Assembly: GCF_028748065.1 (NCBI RefSeq)
Contig: NZ_CP118166.1
Location: 139,501-203,500, forward strand
Reading direction: 5' to 3'
Length of the DNA: 64,000 nt
DNA from: Hyphococcus flavus
GTDB taxonomy: Bacteria > Pseudomonadota > Alphaproteobacteria > Caulobacterales > Parvularculaceae
Position 1 is the first letter of the stretch, and each line of letters opens with the position of its first letter. Below, piece by piece: positions 55,122 through 63,796 of the stretch. A program made the position numbers and the translations under genes. The notes below the pieces were generated by a model. That model made no database searches. It was not told where the DNA came from and worked only from the letters and a program-made list of their open reading frames with translations.

Positions 55122-57947
55122 CTAATTTGCACCTCGCCCCGATAGTTCCTCCTGCACCTTCAGCTCAATTGACCTGAGCAAATTCGCCTGTCGAATCAGA
55201 TCCATGTTCTCCACGGTAAGATTGATGCGGTAAAGAACGGGCACATTCTGAACGCTTTGATTTCGAACTGTAAGGTCTCCCGTTCCCTCAAACCGGAGTC
55301 CGAAATCAAGCTGACCATCGAGAGCTCCGTTGACCGTCACCTCGAGCGATTTGTAGCGAAGATCGCGCAGGAAATCGAAAGCGACCTGAGCGTTTTCGCC
55401 AGCAGCGGACGCCGCATCCGCTGCAGGCCCGGTATATCGAATAGCCCCGGGCCCGTTTGAGCGAAACACGCCGTTTTCGATCCGCGCCTTGCCGTCTTCA
55501 AAGACGAGCGGCAGCGATCCGCTTAAAACGCCTTCACCCGATAAACCTTCCACGCTGGCAAAATCCAGCACCTGTTCCAGATGAATATTTTCAGCACGTA
55601 ATGGAATCGTTGCAGCACCAGAAAAAGAGGCTGTCGCCTCATATGCGCCAATAGTTCCGCCAAACCAGGGGAACTCTCCGCGTTTCAATTGCAGCGTATC
55701 ATTCCCTGGAAACTCAAACGAGACTTCACCATTGGTGAGTTCAAGGGCGCCAGCGTCAACAATGTTAAGCGTCAAGGTTTGAACACCTTCTGTTGAAACG
55801 GGCAGAAGGTTGTTCAATGTCACGGAGCCATTCACGCCAGTTGTGCGCGTAACAGCCAAAGTAGGTCCGTCGAATGAGATGTCATTGAGATCAAAATTCG
55901 CGCCGGAGGTAATGCCTTCTTTCGACCAGCCAAACCTGACTGCGCCATCTGCTCCGCCTGTCGCCGCGGAAACAATACCCTTCAGTCCCGGCGCTAATTC
56001 ATTGGGCTGCAATCCTTCCGGTTCGAAACGCAAATCCTGAAAAGTGAAAGTGGTTTCGCCACTAGCAGTAGACATGTCGTGGCGGCCTGTCCCAACGCCG
56101 AGCGCGTTTCCAGCCGGCGTCATCAACGAATACTGAAATGTAGTATCTTTGCCTTCCAATTCAAATGTTCCGTCTGCAATCACAGGCGTGATAAACTTTA
56201 GCTCCGCGCTTTGCTCGGCGCGAACACGGTCGACCACGCCGCTAGCACGCATTACTGCGGGATCAAGAGAAAAATCGAACCGCCCAATCATTGCTGACAA
56301 GTCGATCATCTCGTTCAGCGTCACATCGCCACCCGTTGCAATCCCTTCAATCGTCGTCCGGCTATCGAGCGGATTGTAGACGGCATTAAAGCGGATATTC
56401 GGCGGACGGCCGGACGCACTGGTTTCGCCAAGACTAAAGCGTCCATTCGCAGAAGAAATTTCTCCGTTTAAGGAGCAAACCATATCGCCCGCCCAGGTAA
56501 ACACCAGAAGCGGACCGTCTGCATTACATAGCTGCGTGCGTCCCAGTGATGCTTCTGCGTTCTGCTCCTCAAGCCGCAACTGACCGCGCTCAAAAGTGAT
56601 GCACTCTTCCCTATTGTAGATGTTTACTGTCTGGGCCGACAAATTGCCTTCGGCCCTGAATGCTGAAGTAAAAGGCGCGTCTGAAACTGACAGCCTGCCG
56701 ATCTGCGCTCTGCGCAGTCCTGATTTCAGTGCAAGATCAGCAGTTAAATCATCACCGTTCAGCACACCGGAAAATTCAATCTGAGAATCATCGAGAGAGA
56801 GTTCGGGAGAAGAATATTGTTCAACCGTGATTGGCGCGGCGACACGCCAACGGTCGTTTTCGCGTTCTATATCGGCTGACCCAGCGGCATTTACACCAGC
56901 GCTTTTGATAGCAAACTGAAAAGATGCTGTCTCCCGCTCACCCCGGAGAGCGTAGAGCGGCGCAGCGCCGCTCTGGGCTATCGTAAGCCCCGTTCCATCA
57001 GGCGCCGCTAGCGTTACGGGCGCACTTTCCCTTAACCGCACTTCAAACACGCTGTCCGAAAAGTTTACGTCAAACTCACCTTCCAAAGCAGCTTCGCTTA
57101 CAGACTGTCCGAACGCCAGTTCTATTGGTGCAAGTTGGTTGAGTGTTTCCTGGTTTTGGGCAGAGCCGAACAAGATCTGTGGCGCACTAAAAGAGATATG
57201 CGCGTTTCCTGCGACAGTGTTGCGTTCGCCCTCAATCAAATCCCGCCAGTTGACGCCTTCTCCGTCAATCGCCAGCGAAACATTGTTCGCCGCAACGCCT
57301 TGCGCAAGCATATCGCCTTTAAACGCAAAGACGAGCGCCGTCGAACCGCTTTCAGCTAATTCTAATTCCGCATTTATTTTGCCCGCTGGAATTGTCAGCT
57401 CCTTCAAGCCAAAATTGTTGCTTTCCAATTCAATTTCAGCCCTGCCGCCTGTTTCTTTCTCAAATTCCGCAGAGAGTTCTCCCACAGCACTCCCGGCAGA
57501 TGTTTCAGCGTGAAGCCTAATGCTGCTTAGAATTAACGACTGGAATGGAAGCTCTGCGCCACCGCTGCCCTCTCCGCCGCTAGCCAAACCGGGAATTGAA
57601 ACCTGACCGCCATCTGAAATGTTTACTCTCAGAAGGCCTGGTCCGGCTCGAACCGCTGCAACTTTTTGCGCGCTGAGCAATTGACGCCAATGATAGTCAA
57701 CCTCGATCACGTGAAACTGAAACGCCTCGCGTGCCTCAGCTCCACTGGAAACTTTTTCTAGACGAATACCGTCAAAAGTTAACGCGGTAACTGTCGCTTG
57801 CGGCTGCTCTAACCCTGCGCCAGCCATAGCGCTGCGCACAGCCCAACCCGCAAGGGGCAAACGAATGAGATAGAGCGCCGCGGCGATAATCGCCACGAGC
57901 AACAGTAAAATCGCCAGGAAGCGCGCCGCCCGCATCTTGTTACCCAT
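55122..57947 (-). CDS. ydbH: YdbH-family AsmA-like intermembrane lipid transport protein
   Basis: A 941-residue periplasm-spanning protein. One N-terminal transmembrane helix (FLAILLLLVAIIAAALYLI, about 9-27) is followed by a very long beta-rich body of repeated short strands, characteristic of AsmA-like bridges; the C-terminus (LRSIELKVQEELSGR) has an amphipathic end. Paralogues TamB, YhdP and YdbH move phospholipid between membranes. The neighbouring ynbE and ydbL identify this one as YdbH. ATG 57947 is chosen; a TTG three codons before and an ATG four codons after are alternatives. Confidence 0.88.
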   Translation of the reverse strand: MGNKMRAARFLAILLLLVAIIAAALYLIRLPLAGWAVRSAMAGAGLEQPQATVTALTFDGIRLEKVSSGAEAREAFQFHVIEVDYHWRQLLSAQKVAAVRAGPGLLRVNISDGGQVSIPGLASGGEGSGGAELPFQSLILSSIRLHAETSAGSAVGELSAEFEKETGGRAEIELESNNFGLKELTIPAGKINAELELAESGSTALVFAFKGDMLAQGVAANNVSLAIDGEGVNWRDLIEGERNTVAGNAHISFSAPQILFGSAQNQETLNQLAPIELAFGQSVSEAALEGEFDVNFSDSVFEVRLRESAPVTLAAPDGTGLTIAQSGAAPLYALRGERETASFQFAIKSAGVNAAGSADIERENDRWRVAAPITVEQYSSPELSLDDSQIEFSGVLNGDDLTADLALKSGLRRAQIGRLSVSDAPFTSAFRAEGNLSAQTVNIYNREECITFERGQLRLEEQNAEASLGRTQLCNADGPLLVFTWAGDMVCSLNGEISSANGRFSLGETSASGRPPNIRFNAVYNPLDSRTTIEGIATGGDVTLNEMIDLSAMIGRFDFSLDPAVMRASGVVDRVRAEQSAELKFITPVIADGTFELEGKDTTFQYSLMTPAGNALGVGTGRHDMSTASGETTFTFQDLRFEPEGLQPNELAPGLKGIVSAATGGADGAVRFGWSKEGITSGANFDLNDISFDGPTLAVTRTTGVNGSVTLNNLLPVSTEGVQTLTLNIVDAGALELTNGEVSFEFPGNDTLQLKRGEFPWFGGTIGAYEATASFSGAATIPLRAENIHLEQVLDFASVEGLSGEGVLSGSLPLVFEDGKARIENGVFRSNGPGAIRYTGPAADAASAAGENAQVAFDFLRDLRYKSLEVTVNGALDGQLDFGLRFEGTGDLTVRNQSVQNVPVLYRINLTVENMDLIRQANLLRSIELKVQEELSGRGAN

Positions 57948-58024
57948 ATCCCTCAAACGCGACCGCCGCTTTTCTCTATTGATTAACGACGTTTTCGTCT
58001 AATGAGCGAAGCGGCCTTGCCAGC

Positions 58025-59911
58025 ATGCCGAAAATTGAAGCGTTTGGCGAGGCATGCGATGAAGGTGATTTGCGATGCAACATGAGGGCGGCCAAACATA
58101 ACATGTCGGACGAGTTTGTTCATACAGGTCAGAGCCTTACGGGTAATGGCGCTGCCTATTGCCCAATCGAGCGCAAGCGCCGTGGCCCGGGCGCCCTTGC
58201 CGCAGCTCTTAGTATTCTTGTTTTAGGGGCTGGTTTTCTGGCGATTTCCGCCACATCTGCGCCCCAAAAAACCTCAGAAGCGCCTATCAGCATCGCCCTT
58301 CAGCCCGAGACTGAGGCACGTGAGTCTGTGGCTGATGCGCGCAATATCGATATCGCATCCGCAATCGAGCAATCCCGGTCAGCACGGCTGGATGCTTCCG
58401 CTAGCAATGCAGAAACGATTTCCCGAGACTCAGACACGTTCGCTCCCAGCCTGAAACCTTCGAGGACTGAAGGGGCGCCTAAAGACAGCGCATCGCAAGA
58501 AAATAAATCAGGGACTGAACACGCGCTCGCCCCAAGACTTAAGCCAGCCGCTTCCGAAACGGTCATTGCAGAAACCAATCCCGTGACGCAGCCGATGAAA
58601 CTCGGCGGATTGTTTTTGGCGAGTGATGACGATGCGCCGCCGCCAGTGTTTTTTACGAGCGATATCGAACGCAGAGTCATCACGCACGCCAACCCTCAGA
58701 TTCAACTCGTCAAGGACATCGTTTCTGAACCGGAAAACGTGCGAGTCAGGCTGTCGCGCGGCGAAAACTTTGTCGATGCTCTAAAACGGGCCGGTGTCAG
58801 CGCTGAAGATGCAAACACGGCCGCCTATGCGTTTGGTCGTCACCACAACCTGCGGCGCCTGCTGCCAGGACAAGAATTCGCGTTAACGCTTGGCTGGCCG
58901 AACCAGACGCTCTTTCAACAGGTAACACAAGCGCAGCAAGCGCGCCTTATCCGCTTGGAATACCGTGCTGACGTTGAGAACCGAGTGATCGTCCGGCGCG
59001 AGCTAAACGGAGATATGACAGCGGAGAAGAAAACTATCCCGCTGACGACGCGTGTCATGTCCGTCGCCGGTCGCATTAATGGCAGTCTTTATATGTCAGC
59101 AAAAGCAGTCGGGGCGCCTGACGAAGTGATCGCGAATTTAGCCGATGCATTTGCATATGATGTAGATTTTCAGCGCGAAATTTTTGGCGGCGACGAATTC
59201 GAAGCCATCTTCGAAGTAAAATATGACGACCTTGGCAAACTCGTTTCATCAGGAGATATTCTCTACGCACGGCTTAACTGGCGTGGACGCTCTCGTGAAA
59301 AAGGGTACTACCGCTTTGACGATGAAAGCGGCGACCGGGTCGAATTTTATGATGCGACGGGGCAAGGAGCCAAACGCCTCTTGATGAAAACGCCTATTGA
59401 CGGCGCGCGACTTTCTTCCGGGTTTGGCACGCGAAAACATCCTATCCTGGGTTATCGGCGCGCACATAAGGGCGTCGATTTCGCCGCCAATCGCGGCACG
59501 CCTATCAAAGCCGCCGGCGACGGGATTGTCGAACGGGCGAACCGTTATGGCAGTTTCGGGAATTACATTCGTATCCGGCACGCAAACGGCTATCAAACCG
59601 CCTATGCGCATCTAAATGGTTTCGCGCGCGGCATACGCTCAGGCAAGCGCGTTCGCCAAGGCGACATTATAGGCTACGTGGGAACAACTGGCCGCTCGAC
59701 CGGACCGCATCTTCATTACGAAGTTCATCTCAACGGCAAGGCCGTAAACCCGCAGCGATTGAAGATTGCCACTGGCAAGAAACTAACCGGTTCTGAACTT
59801 GACCGTTTCCGAATCCAGCGAGACATCATCAACGCCATGCGCATGCCCGAAGCTGAACGCGAGGCGCTTTACGCGCGCGATGAGTCGTCTAGCTCTAATG
59901 AAACACTGTAG
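58025..59911 (+). CDS. M23-family metallopeptidase (LytM domain), membrane-anchored
   Basis: A 628-residue cell-wall peptidase of the LytM/M23 group. A hydrophobic helix at about 56-75 (GALAAALSILVLGAGFLAIS) anchors it; a long, low-complexity Ser/Ala/Glu-rich linker (80-200) precedes an OapA/LysM-like region, and the C-terminal LytM domain has zinc ligands His481 and Asp485 (AHKGVDFAA) and His562 and His564 (TGPHLHYEVH). The complete HxxxD...HxH pattern predicts an active endopeptidase. Starts at 58025, 58082 and 58103 are possible; the first is listed. Divergent from ydbH. Confidence 0.9.
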   Translation: MPKIEAFGEACDEGDLRCNMRAAKHNMSDEFVHTGQSLTGNGAAYCPIERKRRGPGALAAALSILVLGAGFLAISATSAPQKTSEAPISIALQPETEARESVADARNIDIASAIEQSRSARLDASASNAETISRDSDTFAPSLKPSRTEGAPKDSASQENKSGTEHALAPRLKPAASETVIAETNPVTQPMKLGGLFLASDDDAPPPVFFTSDIERRVITHANPQIQLVKDIVSEPENVRVRLSRGENFVDALKRAGVSAEDANTAAYAFGRHHNLRRLLPGQEFALTLGWPNQTLFQQVTQAQQARLIRLEYRADVENRVIVRRELNGDMTAEKKTIPLTTRVMSVAGRINGSLYMSAKAVGAPDEVIANLADAFAYDVDFQREIFGGDEFEAIFEVKYDDLGKLVSSGDILYARLNWRGRSREKGYYRFDDESGDRVEFYDATGQGAKRLLMKTPIDGARLSSGFGTRKHPILGYRRAHKGVDFAANRGTPIKAAGDGIVERANRYGSFGNYIRIRHANGYQTAYAHLNGFARGIRSGKRVRQGDIIGYVGTTGRSTGPHLHYEVHLNGKAVNPQRLKIATGKKLTGSELDRFRIQRDIINAMRMPEAEREALYARDESSSSNETL

Positions 59912-59912
59912 G

Positions 59913-60503
59913 CTACTCCGCTCCCCACGGTGCGGGCGGTGCTGACACTGGTGTCGTTAAATCAAACTCAACCCGGAAAAACCTGTTCTCACGGGAGAGT
60001 TCATAAGCGAAAACGGTATCGGTAATTTCAAGGGCCCATACATTTGTGACAGACGCCGTAAGGGCTTCGCGATGAAAAAGTTCCACTGAATACGCGTCAA
60101 CCGGAAATTCGGCGCGGGTTTCGGAAATTACGCTGCTATCGCCGCCATATTGAGTCACAGCATCTTCCGAACCATCCTCATGCCGGTGATCGTGCTTGAG
60201 ACGCAATCCCTCCTCAGTTCGTGTTAGAACCCATGTTCGCGATCGGTTATCGCCTACATGGAAAGGAACCCTGATCTCATTGTCAGAACATTCCCTGACA
60301 TGCATCACCATTTTTTCGGCGACGAAATCAGCATCAACTTCATCGGTTGAGACCAACTTGCCTTCAAAAGCCTCTCCACAATTTGAGGCTATTCGCGCCA
60401 TGAATTCGTCAGCAGGTTCTTCCCCATCGACACTCGGCGCCTGCGAAGAGCATCCGCTCAACCAAAGCACCGCTACAATCAAACGCGCATAGTTCATGTT
60501 CAT
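59913..60503 (-). CDS. Hypothetical lipoprotein downstream of the SFPD-repeat gene
   Basis: A 196-residue predicted lipoprotein: signal peptide with lipobox LSGC (Cys18) after MNMNYARLIVAVLW. The mature region has a Cys pair (GEAFEG ... HVRECSDNEI) and several beta strands (RTWVLTRTEEGLRLKHDHRH, SVELFHREALTASVTNVWALEI, RFFRVEFDLTTPV). I do not recognise the family. It begins 13 bases after the SFPD-repeat protein gene and is probably cotranscribed with it, so the two may act together in the envelope. Convergent with the M23 gene. Confidence 0.65.
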   Translation of the reverse strand: MNMNYARLIVAVLWLSGCSSQAPSVDGEEPADEFMARIASNCGEAFEGKLVSTDEVDADFVAEKMVMHVRECSDNEIRVPFHVGDNRSRTWVLTRTEEGLRLKHDHRHEDGSEDAVTQYGGDSSVISETRAEFPVDAYSVELFHREALTASVTNVWALEITDTVFAYELSRENRFFRVEFDLTTPVSAPPAPWGAE

Positions 60504-60516
60504 CAAGGTTTTCCGT

Positions 60517-60849
60517 TTATGGCCAGCCCGGAAAGCTATCAACCAGTTTTATTTTTACATCAGGAAAGCTATCCACATACTGAATTTTCACGTCCGGAAA
60601 ACTTTCGACAAATTTCCATTGGCCGCAATCGTCAGGAAAACTCTCTACAACCTGAACATTCAGATCCGGAAAGCTTTCTACCACCTGGACCGTGATGTCC
60701 GGAAAACTGTCAACCACCTCAACGTCGCCATAGAGTGGGAAGCCGTTATATGTACAGGCGTCTTGATCAATTCCCTCTCCCGCCACCGCTGAATTGGCAA
60801 GTGCGCATAGCAAGACTGGTGCGCCGAAACGGGACAGAGCTGCTTTCAT
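60517..60849 (-). CDS. SFPD-repeat protein, probable 7(1) septoil-knot family
   Basis: A 110-residue exported protein (signal peptide to about residue 23, AVAG). The mature part is six near-identical units of V-x-x-[VY]-V-[DE]-SFP-[DG] with the SFP motif at residues 48, 59, 70, 83, 94 and 105; spacing is 11, 11, 13, 11 and 11 because of one insert (DDCGQW) that splits three units from three. Two cysteines (Cys32, Cys75) may bond. The architecture, including a closing G-W, fits small proteins named '7(1) septoil knot domain-containing' (formerly DUF6150), the most complex knot predicted so far. Function unknown. Family assignment is recalled, not searched. Confidence 0.75.
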   Translation of the reverse strand: MKAALSRFGAPVLLCALANSAVAGEGIDQDACTYNGFPLYGDVEVVDSFPDITVQVVESFPDLNVQVVESFPDDCGQWKFVESFPDVKIQYVDSFPDVKIKLVDSFPGWP

Positions 60850-61184
60850 GTGATGATTTTAGGCAACATCACGGCAGAGGACCAGCCTCAAACCGGTTCC
60901 ATTTCTTCGTGTGCGTTGACTCATCTGCTGAAGCTTCGTAGTCCCCATAACTACAAATGCTGCGATGCAGCGCGCGCTATCGGCCAATTAGGGCCCTACT
61001 ATAAGACGCCAGCGCCTTCACACATCGCAACAATCTCCCCACTGGGGAGGCATTTGAACCGATGACGCATCGCTTCCAAACGGCGGAAGAGCGGGGCGTT
61101 GGAAAACCAACTCCCGCCGATGCGACATAGTCAGAACATACCGCCCCTAAGGCGCGTTCCGGCAACAAACTAGACGGAGACTGA
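60850..61184. other. Non-coding region between the SFPD-repeat gene and rhlE
   Basis: A stretch of 335 bases with no supportable gene. It must hold the divergent promoters of both neighbours. TATAAG (61000-61005) is a possible -10 for rhlE without a good -35; CTCCCC-ACT-GGGGAG (61035-61049) forms a tight hairpin in the putative rhlE leader. Long structured leaders are common for cold-inducible DEAD-box genes, but nothing more can be shown here. Confidence 0.45.
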
Positions 61185-62603
61185 ATGTCATTCGCTGAAC
61201 TCGGCTTATCGCCGAAACTCCTCGAAGCCATCGCCAAAGCTGGCTACGAAACGCCAACCCCTATTCAAGAGCAAGCGATCCCCCCCGCTACGGAAGGGCG
61301 AGACGTCCTCGGCATCGCACAGACCGGGACGGGAAAAACGGCATCTTTCACGCTGCCGATGATTGAACGCCTTTCAAAGGGCCGCGCAAGAGCGCGTATG
61401 CCACGCAGTCTTGTGCTTGCGCCTACGCGAGAACTCGCTGCGCAAGTTGCAGAAAATTTTGAAAAGTACGGCATCAATCACAAACTATCCATGGCGCTCT
61501 TGATTGGCGGGGTTTCATTCGGCGATCAGGATGCAAAACTTACGCGCGGCGTTGACGTCCTCATCGCAACCCCGGGCCGTTTGCTTGACCATTTCGAACG
61601 TGGCCGCCTTCTCCTTACCGGTATCGAGGTGATGGTTATCGACGAGGCCGACCGCATGCTCGATATGGGCTTCATTCCCGACATTGAAAAAATCTTCAAA
61701 CTGACGCCGATCACACGTCAAACACTGTTCTTTTCAGCGACCATGCCGCCCGAAATTCAGCGGATTACCGATCAATTTCTGCATAATCCGGTGCGTGTTG
61801 AAGTGGCAAAACCCGCGACGACTGCCGATACGATCACGCAACGTATCGTCAACATGCCATCCAAGGACGATAAGCTTAAACGAAATGCGCTTCGTGAGTT
61901 ACTAGGCCTTGATGGCGTCAAAAACGGAATCATCTTCTGTAACCGCAAATCGACGGTCGACATCGTCGCCAAGTCTCTGCAAAAGCATGGCTTTAATGCA
62001 CGCCCTATTCATGGCGATCTCGCACAGGCGTTTCGCACGGAAACGCTCGACAAATTCCGCAATGACGAAATTCAATTTTTGGTGGCGTCGGATGTGGCTG
62101 CGCGCGGCCTCGATATTCCAGCAGTAAGTCACGTTTTCAACTATGATGTTCCAATCCATGCTGATGATTATGTTCACCGGATTGGCCGGACTGGCCGTGC
62201 CGGCCGGAAAGGCGCAGCGATGATGCTGGTTACGCCAGCAGACAGCAAGTATTTCGACGCGATATTGAAAACGATTAGCGCTGATGAAATCCAGGCATTA
62301 GACTTTACGAAGTTTTTTGAGGAGAATCCTGGAACCGAAAAGCGCCGCCGTAAACCGGATGATAAACGTAAACGCACCACGAAACGGAACAGCCGTAAAG
62401 ACGGCGATGCGAAAGCTGATGACAACAGGCAGCCGGAAGCAAGCCTGAAAGAGTCCGGTCAGGATGACAATCAACAACGCCCCGGTCGCCGTAAACGGAG
62501 CGAATCCAAGAGTTCATCGCGGCGACGCGAAAAAGCGCCTGAACCTGTTGTTGGCTTGGGCGAACATGTCCCGGCATTCATGACGCGAGCGGTCGCAAGA
62601 TAA
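61185..62603 (+). CDS. rhlE: DEAD-box RNA helicase, RhlE-like
   Basis: A 472-residue ATP-dependent RNA helicase. Q-motif (FAELGLSPKLLEAIAKAGYETPTPIQEQAIP), motif I AQTGTGKTASF, Ia PTRELAAQV, Ib TPGRL, II VIDEADRMLDMGF, III FFSATMP, IV IIFCNRK, V DVAARGLDIPAVSHV and VI HRIGRTGRAGRKG are all in order. The C-terminal 100 residues are a Lys/Arg-rich disordered tail (EKRRRKPDDKRKRTTKRNSRKDG and SKSSSRRREK), as in RhlE. A role in ribosome assembly or RNA turnover is likely. Preceded by GGAG seven bases upstream of ATG. Confidence 0.92.
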   Translation: MSFAELGLSPKLLEAIAKAGYETPTPIQEQAIPPATEGRDVLGIAQTGTGKTASFTLPMIERLSKGRARARMPRSLVLAPTRELAAQVAENFEKYGINHKLSMALLIGGVSFGDQDAKLTRGVDVLIATPGRLLDHFERGRLLLTGIEVMVIDEADRMLDMGFIPDIEKIFKLTPITRQTLFFSATMPPEIQRITDQFLHNPVRVEVAKPATTADTITQRIVNMPSKDDKLKRNALRELLGLDGVKNGIIFCNRKSTVDIVAKSLQKHGFNARPIHGDLAQAFRTETLDKFRNDEIQFLVASDVAARGLDIPAVSHVFNYDVPIHADDYVHRIGRTGRAGRKGAAMMLVTPADSKYFDAILKTISADEIQALDFTKFFEENPGTEKRRRKPDDKRKRTTKRNSRKDGDAKADDNRQPEASLKESGQDDNQQRPGRRKRSESKSSSRRREKAPEPVVGLGEHVPAFMTRAVAR

Positions 62604-62684
62604 AAGCTATTAACTTTCCGGTAAGCTCTGTTTCCGAAATACTGAATGAAGGGTTTAGCCAAACCTTTACCATGTTTTTCTAGG

Positions 62685-62716
62685 CTCCCCATGAGCTAGG
62701 GGGAGGCGAACGCCTC
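62685..62716 (+). promoter_or_regulatory. Mutually exclusive hairpins before the GGDEF gene
   Basis: CTCCCC (62685-62690) can pair with GGGGAG (62700-62705), or GAGGC (62703-62707) can pair with GCCTC (62712-62716) over a GAAC loop. The bases 62703-62705 are shared, so only one can form. This lies 20-50 bases before the ATG at 62738. No match to a known riboswitch is seen. Confidence 0.3.
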
Positions 62717-62737
62717 GATACAAGTCAGCAGGACAAC

Positions 62738-63796
62738 ATGGCTTTAGATACTGAAACATCGCATCGTTATGCCGAGATCACTTTAGGCGCATTAAAACAA
62801 TCAGGGCTTTCTTCGACGCCCGATAATTATGAGCTGTGGTACGCCCATGTTGAAGGCGGAAACGCCGCCTTGTCTTCTGCAATACAAAAAGCGACTGATA
62901 AGGATGGCAAGCTATCGCAGGAAAAAGCTGACCGTCTTTACAAAGAATTTATACAGCACGCAGAACTTTCCCATGACATGATGAAGCTGGTCGCACGGTT
63001 TCACGAAGAGGTCTCTGACCTTTATGATGTTGTTGAGCAAGGCGGCGAAAACGCGACCGGTCACAGCGAAAAGCTGACCAGCATTTCAGATCAGTTAACA
63101 GCAGCGGCTTCAGACACGCCGAACGTCGGGGATCTGCTCGAAAGCATTCTGAATGTCGCTAAGACCATGCGTGCTGAAAACGAAGCCTTAGAGTCAAGGC
63201 TCGCGGAGTCCGCCAGTGAAGTGAGCGCTCTACAACGCGACGTTGAAGCTATTCAAGCAGAAGCCATGCGCGATGCGCTGACTGGCGTTGCAAACCGGGC
63301 GACTTTTGATCGCTCTTTAGTCGTACATATGCAAGAAGCGCTTGATGAAGAAGAACCTCTCGCCCTCTTGCTTGGCGATATCGATCATTTCAAGAATTTC
63401 AATGACACTTGGGGTCATCAGACTGGGGATCAGGTGCTGCGTCTCGTTGCCGACGTCATGAATAATAACGTGAAGGGGCAGGACTTGCTGGCCCGGTATG
63501 GCGGTGAGGAATTCGCTGTCGTACTGCCGGGTACTTCGCTCGCGAACGCGAAGATGCTTGCAAACCGCATTCGTGAGGCAGTGCAATCGCGACGATTGAA
63601 AAAGCGACGTACTAACGAAGACTTGGGCGTCATTACGATGTCTATCGGCGTTGCCACGCTCAATGAAAATGATTCGTCAGAATCATTAATTGAGCGCGCC
63701 GACCAGTGCCTTTACGCAGCAAAACATGCCGGCCGCAACTGCGTGATCGGTGAAGAAGAGCTTTCACAAAAGCAAGCTGACAAGGGCGTGGCCTAA
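62738..63796 (+). CDS. Diguanylate cyclase (GGDEF domain)
   Basis: A 352-residue cyclic-di-GMP synthase. The N-terminal half (1-170) is helical, ending in a coiled coil (ENEALESRLAESASEVSALQRDVEAIQ), and resembles the helical sensor seen upstream of GGDEF domains in Caulobacter-like DgcB proteins. The GGDEF domain begins DALTGVANRATFD, has LLGDIDHFKNFNDTWGHQTGDQVL (metal site) and the active loop GGEEF at 255-259. The inhibitory RxxD site is degenerate (KGQD, 246-249), so product inhibition may be lost. Soluble; no membrane helix. Confidence 0.93.
   Translation: MALDTETSHRYAEITLGALKQSGLSSTPDNYELWYAHVEGGNAALSSAIQKATDKDGKLSQEKADRLYKEFIQHAELSHDMMKLVARFHEEVSDLYDVVEQGGENATGHSEKLTSISDQLTAAASDTPNVGDLLESILNVAKTMRAENEALESRLAESASEVSALQRDVEAIQAEAMRDALTGVANRATFDRSLVVHMQEALDEEEPLALLLGDIDHFKNFNDTWGHQTGDQVLRLVADVMNNNVKGQDLLARYGGEEFAVVLPGTSLANAKMLANRIREAVQSRRLKKRRTNEDLGVITMSIGVATLNENDSSESLIERADQCLYAAKHAGRNCVIGEEELSQKQADKGVA

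Noticed and set aside
62604-62737. Possible c-di-GMP riboswitch before the GGDEF gene
   Set aside because: The conserved class I and II sequence elements are not seen; only simple competing hairpins are present.
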